Positions 57,864 to 64,000 of a DNA stretch of 64,000 bases are shown here, piece by piece. This DNA comes from Teichococcus aestuarii (GTDB lineage Bacteria; Pseudomonadota; Alphaproteobacteria; Acetobacterales; Acetobacteraceae): NCBI RefSeq assembly GCF_003116135.1, contig NZ_PDOA01000012.1, forward strand, positions 62,001 to 126,000. Reading direction: 5' to 3'. The notes under the pieces are model-generated. The model did no database searches. It was not told the DNA's origin and was given only the letters and a program-made list of their open reading frames with translations. A program made the position numbers and the translations under genes. Numbering within the stretch: the first letter of the stretch is position 1; each line of letters opens with the position of its first letter.

Positions 57864-58319
57864 TCAGTTCCGCTTCTCCCGGCCGCGCTGCTCATGCGCC
57901 GCCATGTCCGCCGCGATCAGCCGCCGCCCCTCGGGCGAGAGGGCGGCGAGGCCGTTCGCCAGGCTGTCGTCGTACTGCGCGCTGAACTCCTGCCAGCGCT
58001 GGCGTGAGCGGGCCATGGCGGCCCGCAGAGCGGCGGCGTCGAAGGGCTCGCGCGCCAGGGCCTCGCGCACCGCCGGGCGGCTCTCGCGCAGCGCCTGCAG
58101 AAGCGGCTCGTAGCGCGGCCGGCCGGCCTCCAGCGCCTGGCGGAGCAGGGCGCGGTCCGCCTCCGGCAGGGCGCGCTCGATCTGCGCCTGCATGCGGCTG
58201 ATGCTGGGGCCGCCGCCACCTGCCGGGCGGGAGAGCAGCACGCCGCCCAGCACGAGGTTCAGCGCCAGGGAGGCGCCGAGCGCCCCCTTCAGCCAGGGCG
58301 ACCAGTCGGGGGGTCTCAT
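57864..58319 (-). CDS. Periplasmic metal-sensor-like protein (CnrX/Metal_resist type)
   Basis: 151-residue protein with one N-terminal membrane anchor (LKGALGASLALNLVLGGVLLS) and a helical periplasmic part (QIERALPEADRALLRQALEAGRP, ALAREPFDAAALRAAMARSR, LSPEGRRLIAADM). This resembles the heavy-metal resistance (CnrX, ZraP) helical-hairpin family. It has few His residues and no Met cluster, so metal binding is doubtful. The gene overlaps the upstream putative anti-sigma gene by 4 bases. Confidence 0.7.
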   Translation of the reverse strand: MRPPDWSPWLKGALGASLALNLVLGGVLLSRPAGGGGPSISRMQAQIERALPEADRALLRQALEAGRPRYEPLLQALRESRPAVREALAREPFDAAALRAAMARSRQRWQEFSAQYDDSLANGLAALSPEGRRLIAADMAAHEQRGREKRN

Positions 58320-58756
58320 TCAGGCAGTTCCACCATGGCGAGCAGGGGCGGCGCGCCGAGCCAGGGCTGCGCGGCGGGGCCGGGGGCGAGGTTCAGCCAG
58401 AGCAGGCAGGCGGCCAGCGTCACCAGCGCGCCGCAGCCGGCGGGCCAGAGCGGGCGCAGCCAGGCCCAGGGGGAGGCCCCGGGCGAGTCCCAGATTGAGG
58501 CACCGGCCGGCGCGGGCGGCGGCGCGGTGGCCACGGCCTGGGCCAGCCGCGCGCGCATTCGCGCCAGGGCCTGGGCATCCGGGCCGGGCAGGCTCTCGTC
58601 GAGCAGCGCGGCCAGGGCCTGGGCGCGGCGGTGCAGCGCCCGGGCCTCGGCGGAGTCCGCCAGCAGCCGCCGCGCCGCCTCGGCCTCGGCGGGCGGCCAG
58701 CGCGCGGGGTCCGCCCCGTGGGTGTCGAGGAGCCCGGAAAACGTCTCGGGGCGCAT
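58316..58756 (-). CDS. Short membrane protein in anti-sigma position
   Basis: 146-residue protein with an N-terminal soluble part (ETFSGLLDTHGADPARWPPAEAEAARRLL, residues about 1-90) and one strongly hydrophobic helix (WPAGCGALVTLAACLLWLNLA) near residue 110. It lies 5 bases after the sigma factor stop and overlaps the next gene, as anti-sigma factors commonly do. There is no recognisable zinc-binding HxxxCxxC motif. Role as anti-sigma is inference from position and topology. Confidence 0.55.
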   Translation of the reverse strand: MRPETFSGLLDTHGADPARWPPAEAEAARRLLADSAEARALHRRAQALAALLDESLPGPDAQALARMRARLAQAVATAPPPAPAGASIWDSPGASPWAWLRPLWPAGCGALVTLAACLLWLNLAPGPAAQPWLGAPPLLAMVELPE

Positions 58757-58761
58757 GGGCG

Positions 58762-59412
58762 TCACTCCAGGATGCCGCGCAGCCGGCTGGCGAGCAGGAA
58801 GCGCGCGCGGCGCAGCAGCCCTTCCAGGGCGCGGGTGGAGATGGAAAGGGCCGCGGCGGCCTCCGCCCCGCTCAGCCCCTGGTCGTGCGAGAGGGCCAGG
58901 GCGGCCCGCTGGCGGGGTGGCAATTCGCGCAGGGCGGCGCCCAGCAGGGCCTGCCGCTCGCGCGCGGCCAGCGCCGCCTCCGGGTCGGGCGCCGGGTCGG
59001 CGGTCTCGGGGGCGGCGTCCAGCGGCAGGGGGGCGGCGCGGCGGGCGCGGTCGATCGCGGCATGGCTGGCGATGCTGTACAGCCAGGTGCCCACCTGGCC
59101 CCGCGCCGGGTCGAAGCGCGCGGCGTTGCGCCAGGCGCGCAGCAATGCCTCCTGCGCCACCTCCTCCGCCTCCGCCGCGCTGCCGGTGATGCGCAGCCCG
59201 ATGCGGTAGAGCGCCGGCAGGTGGCGGGTGGCCAGCTGGTCGAAGGCCAGCCGGTCGCCCGCCGCCGCCCAGCCGAGCAGCACCGCGTCCGCGGCCGCCG
59301 CGCGGTCGCGGGCCAGCGGCGGAACCGCACCCGCCTTGGGGGCCGCGTCGGGGGAGGACCGCTCGGTGATTGGGGCCTCCCAGCCGGCGATGGAGAGAAG
59401 GGCGTTCGGCAT
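58762..59412 (-). CDS. ECF sigma-70 family RNA polymerase sigma factor
   Basis: 216-residue sigma factor of the extracytoplasmic function type. Region 2: FDQLATRHLPALYRIGLRITG, AEAEEVAQEALLRAWRNAARFDP, GTWLYSIASHAAIDRARRAA. Region 4: LPPRQRAALALSHDQGLSGAEAAAALSISTRALEGLLRRAR. The N terminus before residue 45 is unconserved, so the true start could be later, although no other in-frame ATG is there. It heads the unit sigma-anti-sigma-sensor-efflux and probably drives it. Confidence 0.9.
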   Translation of the reverse strand: MPNALLSIAGWEAPITERSSPDAAPKAGAVPPLARDRAAAADAVLLGWAAAGDRLAFDQLATRHLPALYRIGLRITGSAAEAEEVAQEALLRAWRNAARFDPARGQVGTWLYSIASHAAIDRARRAAPLPLDAAPETADPAPDPEAALAARERQALLGAALRELPPRQRAALALSHDQGLSGAEAAAALSISTRALEGLLRRARFLLASRLRGILE

Positions 59413-59499
59413 GGGTCTCGCGTCGTGTCCCCCCTGATACGGACGGGGCGGCGCGAACCCACGCGGGAGATAGGGAATTTTTTGCGGGCGGACAGACGA

Positions 59500-59535
59500 A
59501 AAGAGCCCGGGGGAGTGAATTCCCCCGGGCTCTTT
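59500..59535 (-). terminator. Strong terminator between FAH-like gene and sigma factor
   Basis: Perfect 15-base arms (59500-59514 and 59521-59535) with a 6-base loop GTGAAT; the stem core is GAGCCCGGGGGA. On the minus strand it is followed by TTTT, so it ends the FAH-like gene transcript 26 bases after its stop and insulates the downstream sigma operon. Confidence 0.8.
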
Positions 59536-59561
59536 CCCGTTTCCGGCCGCCGAGGCGCCGG

Positions 59562-60254
59562 TCAGACGGTCTGGTAGGTGACCTTGATCTCGCCCACGCC
59601 CTCGCAGACGCCGTGCAGCGCATCGCCCGGCTTCACGGCGCTGACGCCGGAGGGGGTGCCGGTCATCAGCAGGTCGCCCGGCAGCAGCTCCACGTAGCGG
59701 GAGAGGTAGGCGATCGATTCCGGTACGGTCCAGATCATCTGGTTGAGGTCGCCGGTCTGCTGCACCTTGCCGTTCACCGTGACCTCGATCCTGCCCTTCT
59801 CCGGGTGGCCGATGCGGGCGGCGGGCACGATCTCGCTGATCGGGCAGGACTGGTCGAAACCCTTCGACAGCTCCCAGGGGCGGGAGAGCTTCTTGGCCTC
59901 GGCCTGGATGTCGCGCCGCGTCATGTCGAGGCCGATGGCATAGCCATAGACATGGGAGAGGGCGTCCTCCACCGCGATGTCGCGGCCGCCCTTGCCGATG
60001 GCCACGACCATCTCGATCTCGTGGTGCAGGTCCTTGGTCTGCACCGGGAAGGGCAGGGTGCCGCCGCCCGGCACCACGGCGCTGGCCGGCTTGGCGAAGA
60101 AGAAGGGCGGCTCGCGGTCCGGGTCATGGCCCATCTCGCGCGCATGGTCGGCGAAGTTGCGGCCGACGCACCAGATGCGGCGGACGGGGAACACGCCCTC
60201 CTCGCCCTGGACCGGCACCACGGCCTCCGGCGGCGGCTCGACGACGTAGCGCAT
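59562..60254 (-). CDS. Fumarylacetoacetate hydrolase family protein
   Basis: 230-residue enzyme of the FAH family (acylpyruvase/decarboxylase fold). Motifs: WCVGRNFADHAREMGHD, PFFFAKPASAVV, HHEIEMVVAIGKGGRDI with the metal-binding Glu residues, YAIGLDMTRRDIQAEAKK with Asp, KGFDQSCPISEIVP, and MTGTPSGVSAVKPGD. The length fits fumarylpyruvate hydrolase/acylpyruvase members rather than long FAH. It is divergent from a FadR-like regulator and near ltnD-otnK, hinting at oxo-acid catabolism. Exact substrate unknown. Confidence 0.88.
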   Translation of the reverse strand: MRYVVEPPPEAVVPVQGEEGVFPVRRIWCVGRNFADHAREMGHDPDREPPFFFAKPASAVVPGGGTLPFPVQTKDLHHEIEMVVAIGKGGRDIAVEDALSHVYGYAIGLDMTRRDIQAEAKKLSRPWELSKGFDQSCPISEIVPAARIGHPEKGRIEVTVNGKVQQTGDLNQMIWTVPESIAYLSRYVELLPGDLLMTGTPSGVSAVKPGDALHGVCEGVGEIKVTYQTV

Positions 60255-60295
60255 GGGCGTAACCCTCCTCCTGGCGCGCCGCCCTTGCGGCGCGA

Positions 60296-60315
60296 AACCA
60301 ATTCGCCGATTGGTT
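60296..60315. promoter_or_regulatory. Candidate operator between FAH-like gene and FadR-like regulator
   Basis: AACCAAT (60296-60302), spacer TCGCCG, ATTGGTT (60309-60315). Perfect 7-base arms in the divergent spacer, 68 bases from the regulator start. TTGGT/ACCAA half-sites suit GntR/FadR regulators. Confidence 0.5.
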
Positions 60316-60383
60316 AGAAGGGTCGGGGCGGCGCGTCAACCGCCCTTGGTGCGGCCGGGCGCCGTGCCCTAAAGGCAGGGGCC

Positions 60384-61103
60384 ATGCGGAACGAGCGTGA
60401 CGAGAACGGTGCGGCGGGGCAGGGCGGCGCGCCGGTGCTGACCCTGCTGCAGGCCTATCTGGCCAAGGCCAGCCTGCCGGCCAGCGGCCGCCTGCCGCCC
60501 GAGCGCGCCCTGGCGCAGGAGCTGGGCGTCTCCCGCGCCGAGCTGCGCCAGGCGCTGGCGGCGCTGGAGCGGGATGGGCAGCTCTGGCGGCATGTCGGCA
60601 AGGGCACCTTCCTGGGGTCGCGGCCGCTGGCCGCCATCGGCGGCGTGGCCGAGCTGGCGGCGCGGAGCAGCCTGGAGGAGGTGCGGCAGGCCCGGATGGT
60701 GCTGGAGCCGCAGCTGGCCGCCCTGGCCGCCCGCCACGCCACGCCGCGCCAGCACGCCGCCCTGCGCGCCGCGCTGCGCGATGGCTGCGCGCCCGGCCAG
60801 TCCTGGCGCGGCTTCGAGGGGCAGGATGCGCGGCTGCACCGCGAGATCGCCGCCGCGGCCGGCAACCTGGCGCTGCTGCACCTGTTCGACCAGCTCGCCA
60901 CGCTCCGCCGCACCCTGACCTGGGACCGGCAGCGCCTGCGCCCCGGCGGTCCGCCGCCCGACCATCCCTCCTTCGCCGAGCATGCCCGCATCGTCGGGGC
61001 GATCGTGGAGGGCGATGCCGAGGGCGCATCGGCGGCAATGGCCGGGCATGTCGGCCATGTGCACCGGCTGATCGAGGCGGAGCCGCCACGCACGGCGCCC
61101 TGA
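60384..61103 (+). CDS. GntR/FadR family transcriptional regulator
   Basis: 239-residue FadR-type regulator. DNA-binding part: LPPERALAQELGVSRAELRQALAALERDGQLWRHVGKGTFLG. C-terminal FCD domain: SLEEVRQARMVLEPQLAALAARHAT, QDARLHREIAAAAGN, HARIVGAIVEGDAEGASAAMAGHVGHV with the metal-binding His and acidic residues. It diverges from the FAH-like gene and precedes ltnD by 121 bases; it may control either. Inducer unknown, probably an organic acid. Confidence 0.9.
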   Translation: MRNERDENGAAGQGGAPVLTLLQAYLAKASLPASGRLPPERALAQELGVSRAELRQALAALERDGQLWRHVGKGTFLGSRPLAAIGGVAELAARSSLEEVRQARMVLEPQLAALAARHATPRQHAALRAALRDGCAPGQSWRGFEGQDARLHREIAAAAGNLALLHLFDQLATLRRTLTWDRQRLRPGGPPPDHPSFAEHARIVGAIVEGDAEGASAAMAGHVGHVHRLIEAEPPRTAP

Positions 61104-61148
61104 CGCCAGTGTGTTCGGATTTGTGAAAATTTGGTGACGGAGCGATTT

Positions 61149-61165
61149 ACAGCCCGGAAGGCTGT
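61149..61165 (+). promoter_or_regulatory. Small inverted repeat before ltnD
   Basis: ACAGCC-CGGAA-GGCTGT (61149-61165), perfect 6-base arms, 59 bases before the ltnD start. Could be an operator for the FadR-like or DeoR-type regulator nearby; weak evidence. Confidence 0.25.
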
Positions 61166-61224
61166 GACTATGAGGGCGGCACCGTACCGGTCATGCACAA
61201 GTTTTAACACCGCGAGGTTCCGCC

Positions 61225-62139
61225 ATGCCGCCCAGCAACGCCTACCATGTCTGTGTCGTCGGGCTGGGCTCGATGGGGATGGGGGCGGCGCATTCCTGCC
61301 TCGCGGCGGGGCTGCACACCTACGGGGTGGACCTGAACCCGGCCGCCACCAGCGCCCTGCGCGAGGCCGGCGCCGCCGAGGCCGGCACCAGCGCCCTGCC
61401 CTTCGCGGAGAAGCTGGACGCGGTGCTGCTGCTGGTGGTGAACGCCGCGCAGTGCAAGGCCGTGCTGTTCGGCGAGGACGGGCTGGCGGCGAAGCTGCGC
61501 CCGGGCACGGGCGTCATGGTCTCCGCCACCATCTCGGCCGAGGACGCGAAGGAGATCGCCGCCGGCCTCACGGCGCAGGACCTGCTGCCGCTCGATGCCC
61601 CGGTCTCGGGCGGCGCCGTCAAGGCGGCGGCGGGGCAGATGACGGTGATGGCCTCCGGCACCCGCGCCGCCTTCGACCGGCTGCGCCCGGTGCTCGATGC
61701 GGTGGCCGGCAAGGTCTACGAGATCGGCGAGGAGATCGGCCTCGGCGCCACGGTGAAGATCATCCACCAGCTTCTCGCCGGCGTGCACATCGCGGCGGGG
61801 GCGGAGGCGATGGCGCTGGCCGCCCGCGCCGGCATCCCGCTCGGCACCATGTACGAGGTGGTGACCAACGCCGCCGGCAACAGCTGGATGTTCGAGAACC
61901 GCATGAAGCACGTGGTCGATGGCGACTACACGGCGAAGTCGGCGGTGGACATCTTCGTCAAGGATCTCGGCCTCGTCACCAAGACCGGGCTGGCGATGAA
62001 CTTCCCGCTGCCCCTGGCCACCACCGCCTACACCATGTTCGCCAACGCCTCCAACGCCGGCTACGGCAAGGAGGACGACGCGGCCGTCATCAAGACCTTC
62101 GCCGGCATCCAGCTTCCCGGCGTGAAGCGGGAGAAGTGA
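61225..62139 (+). CDS. ltnD: L-threonate dehydrogenase-like NAD oxidoreductase
   Basis: 304-residue member of the 3-hydroxyisobutyrate dehydrogenase family, which oxidises a four-carbon sugar acid (threonate or erythronate) to the 2-oxo acid. Rossmann motif VVGLGSMGMGAA, LDAPVSGGAVKAAAGQMTVMASG, and the catalytic lysine in GATVKIIHQLLAGVHIAAGAEAMA, where KIIHQLLAGVH is characteristic of LtnD. VKDLGLVTKTG follows. Its stop is 2 bases before otnK, confirming co-function in the tetronate pathway. Confidence 0.88.
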   Translation: MPPSNAYHVCVVGLGSMGMGAAHSCLAAGLHTYGVDLNPAATSALREAGAAEAGTSALPFAEKLDAVLLLVVNAAQCKAVLFGEDGLAAKLRPGTGVMVSATISAEDAKEIAAGLTAQDLLPLDAPVSGGAVKAAAGQMTVMASGTRAAFDRLRPVLDAVAGKVYEIGEEIGLGATVKIIHQLLAGVHIAAGAEAMALAARAGIPLGTMYEVVTNAAGNSWMFENRMKHVVDGDYTAKSAVDIFVKDLGLVTKTGLAMNFPLPLATTAYTMFANASNAGYGKEDDAAVIKTFAGIQLPGVKREK

Positions 62140-62141
62140 TC

Positions 62142-63407
62142 ATGCGCCTCGGCGTCATCGGCGACGACTTCACCGGCTCCACCGACATCGCGGGCTTCCT
62201 GGTGGCCAACGGCCTGCGCACCGTCCAGCTCAACGACGTGCCGGACGACGCGCTGCAGGTGGAGGCCGATGCGGTGGTGATCAGCCTCAAGACCCGCTCC
62301 TGCCCGCCGGAGCAGGCGGTGGAGCAGAGCCTCGCCGCGCTGCGCTGGCTGCAGGCGCGCGGCTGCCCGCAATTCTTCTTCAAGTACTGCTCCACCTTCG
62401 ACAGCACGCCCAAGGGCAATATCGGCCCGGTGACGGATGCGCTGCTGGCCGCGCTGGGCGAGGATTTCACGGTGATCTGCCCGGTGCTGCCGGTGAACGG
62501 CCGCACCATCTACAACGGCTATCTCTTCGTGAACGGCGTGCCGCTGCATGAATCCGGCATGCGCCACCACCCCGTCACGCCGATGACGGACAGCAACATC
62601 ATGCGCGTGATGGAAGCGCAGTCCGCGGGCCGCGCCGGCAACGTGCCGAGCACGGTGATGGACCAGGGCCCCGAGGCGGTGCGCGCTGCTCTGGCGAAGC
62701 TGAAGGCCGAGGGCGTGCGCTACGCCGTGCTGGACGCGCTGAACGATGCCCACCTCGTCACCATGGGGCAGGCCGTGGCGGGGATGAAGCTCGTCACCGG
62801 CGGCTCCGGCCTCGCCGACGGCATGGCCCGCGCCTGGACGGAGCTGCGCGGCGACGCGGCGCAGGCGGCCGAGGCCGGCCGCCCGGTGGCCGGGCGCGCC
62901 GTGGTGCTCTCCGGCTCCTGCTCGCAGATGACCAACGCGCAGGTGGCGGCCTACCGCGCCGAGGCGCCGTCCCTGGCCGTCGATGTCGCGCGCTGCCTGG
63001 AGGATGCAGGCTATGCCGCCGCGCTGGCCGCCTGGGTGCAGGCGCAGCCGCGCGACGGGCTGGCGCCGCTGGTCTATGCCACCATGCCGCCCGATGAACT
63101 GAAGGCGGTGCAGGAACGCTTCGGCGCCGCCCGCGCCAGCGAGGCGGTGGAGCACACCTTCGGCGCCCTGGCGAAGCTGCTGGAGGCGGCGGGCTTCGGC
63201 CTGTTCATCGTGGCGGGCGGCGAGACCTCGGGCATCGTCACGCAGTCGCTCGGCATCCGGGGCTTCGCCATCGGGCCGCAGATCGCGCCCGGCGTGCCCT
63301 GGGTGCGGGCGGTGGGCAAGCCGCTCTCGCTGGCGCTGAAGTCGGGCAATTTCGGCCAGGAGCGCTTCTTCTTCCAGGCGCAGGAGATGGTGGCGGACGC
63401 CACCTGA
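62142..63407 (+). CDS. otnK: 3-oxo-tetronate kinase
   Basis: DUF1537-type kinase phosphorylating 3-oxo-tetronate (4-phosphate product) in erythronate/threonate catabolism. The N-terminal motif LGVIGDDFTGSTDIAGFL, DAVVISLKTRSCPPEQAV, FFKYCSTFDSTPKGNIGPV, VNGRTIYNGYLFVNGVPLHESGM, and C-terminal FIVAGGETSGIVTQSLGI with KSGNFG are typical. 421 residues is normal. It follows ltnD by 2 bases. The expected aldolase-type decarboxylase (otnC) and isomerase (otnI) are not seen; they may lie beyond 64000. Confidence 0.92.
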   Translation: MRLGVIGDDFTGSTDIAGFLVANGLRTVQLNDVPDDALQVEADAVVISLKTRSCPPEQAVEQSLAALRWLQARGCPQFFFKYCSTFDSTPKGNIGPVTDALLAALGEDFTVICPVLPVNGRTIYNGYLFVNGVPLHESGMRHHPVTPMTDSNIMRVMEAQSAGRAGNVPSTVMDQGPEAVRAALAKLKAEGVRYAVLDALNDAHLVTMGQAVAGMKLVTGGSGLADGMARAWTELRGDAAQAAEAGRPVAGRAVVLSGSCSQMTNAQVAAYRAEAPSLAVDVARCLEDAGYAAALAAWVQAQPRDGLAPLVYATMPPDELKAVQERFGAARASEAVEHTFGALAKLLEAAGFGLFIVAGGETSGIVTQSLGIRGFAIGPQIAPGVPWVRAVGKPLSLALKSGNFGQERFFFQAQEMVADAT

Positions 63408-63420
63408 CAAACCGCCGCCC

Positions 63421-64000
63421 ATGATCCCCGCCGAGCGCCAGAACCTGATCGTCTCCCGGCTGGAAAGCCGCGGCGTGCTCAGCATCGCCGAGCTGACCGA
63501 GCTGCTGGGCGTGTCGCACATGACGGTGCGGCGCGACCTGCAGCAGCTGGAGCGGGCGGGGCGCGTCACCACCGTGGCGGGGGGCGTGCAGCTGCCGGAG
63601 AAGATCCTCACCGAGCCCTCGCACCTGGCCAAGGCGCGGCTGCGGCACGGGGAGAAGGTGGCCATCGGGCGGCTCGCCGCTACCATGGTCCGCCCCGGCG
63701 CCGTGGTCTATCTGGATGCCGGCACGACGACGCTGGAGATCGCCCATGCCCTGGCCGGACGCGACGACATCTCGGTCGTCACCAACGACTTCGTCATCGC
63801 CTCGCACCTGATGCGCAACGCCGCCTGCCGCCTCTACCACACCGGCGGCGAGGTGGAGCGCGAGAACCGCTCCTGCGTCGGCGACCCGGCGGCGGAGGCG
63901 GTGCGGCGCTTCAACTTCGACATCGCCTTCATCTCCACCTCCTCCTTCGGCATGCGCGGCGTCTCCACGCCATCCGAGAACAAGGTGGCGGTGAAGCGCG
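63421..64000 (+). CDS. DeoR/GlpR family transcriptional regulator (partial, runs off the window)
   Basis: First 193 residues of a DeoR-type regulator, continuing past the end. N-terminal helix-turn-helix: AERQNLIVSRLESRGVLSIAELTELLGVSHMTVRRDLQQLE, the classic signature. Then AGGVQLP, and the sugar-binding domain begins with AATMVRPGAVVYLDAGTTTLEIAHAL. The start is 13 bases after the otnK stop, so it is in the same unit and likely regulates it in response to a phosphorylated four-carbon acid. Confidence 0.9.
   Translation, partial: MIPAERQNLIVSRLESRGVLSIAELTELLGVSHMTVRRDLQQLERAGRVTTVAGGVQLPEKILTEPSHLAKARLRHGEKVAIGRLAATMVRPGAVVYLDAGTTTLEIAHALAGRDDISVVTNDFVIASHLMRNAACRLYHTGGEVERENRSCVGDPAAEAVRRFNFDIAFISTSSFGMRGVSTPSENKVAVKR

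Overview
The window is high-GC (roughly 70%), densely packed chromosomal DNA from an alphaproteobacterium. The mix of genes (several tricarboxylate-type binding proteins, a cyanide-insensitive bd oxidase, an alphaproteobacterial type ornithine decarboxylase with a long structured leader, a CYP152-like P450) suggests Acetobacteraceae, Roseomonas-like; this is inference from gene content, as no rRNA or marker gene is present. No tRNA, rRNA, CRISPR array, transposase or phage gene was seen.

Layout. 0-4 kb: small hypothetical gene, catalase-peroxidase katG (minus), FUSC-type membrane protein (plus). 4-10.2 kb: a minus-strand operon tctC-tctB-tctA-HMG-CoA-lyase-like-CoA transferase with a divergent IclR regulator and a candidate operator between them; it reads as a complete uptake, CoA-activation and cleavage route for a branched C5/C6 diacid. 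10.3-16 kb: PepSY membrane protein plus a DUF2946 protein (metal related), then a large hybrid histidine kinase. 16-25.5 kb: envelope glycan region with a class A penicillin-binding protein, a three-part fusion (adenylation domain, carrier protein, OpgC-like membrane acyltransferase), an orphan tctC-like gene between two AT-rich islands, rfbC and rfbA, and a lytic transglycosylase. 25.8-27 kb: two stress-type genes. 27-31.8 kb: hemH-hemC, catalase katA and divergent oxyR. 31.8-35.1 kb: a peptide-type binding protein plus a gamma-glutamyltransferase-like gene. 35.2-38 kb: cysteine hydrolase and glutamine-dependent NAD synthetase. 38.1-42.4 kb: GbsR-like regulator, cydA, cydB and a CYP152-like P450. 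42.5-46.3 kb: second orphan binding protein and small envelope or hypothetical genes. 46.4-48.9 kb: ureohydrolase (agmatinase-like) and ornithine decarboxylase with a 335-base leader holding a 16-codon reading frame and hairpins. 48.9-59.4 kb: a minus-strand unit of seven genes (ECF sigma factor, short membrane protein in anti-sigma position, metal-sensor-like periplasmic protein, outer-membrane channel, adaptor, two RND pumps). 59.5-64 kb: FAH-family hydrolase, FadR-like regulator, ltnD, otnK and a DeoR-type regulator cut by the window end.

Themes. Peroxide and heme: two catalases, OxyR with both redox cysteines, two heme biosynthesis enzymes, a heme bd oxidase and a peroxygenase-type P450. 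Carboxylic-acid catabolism: the tct/lyase/CoA-transferase operon and the ltnD-otnK four-carbon acid genes. Envelope: glycan synthesis, modification and efflux. The strongest candidates for new biology are the ligase-carrier-acyltransferase fusion at 18-20.9 kb and the decarboxylase leader at 47.3-47.7 kb.
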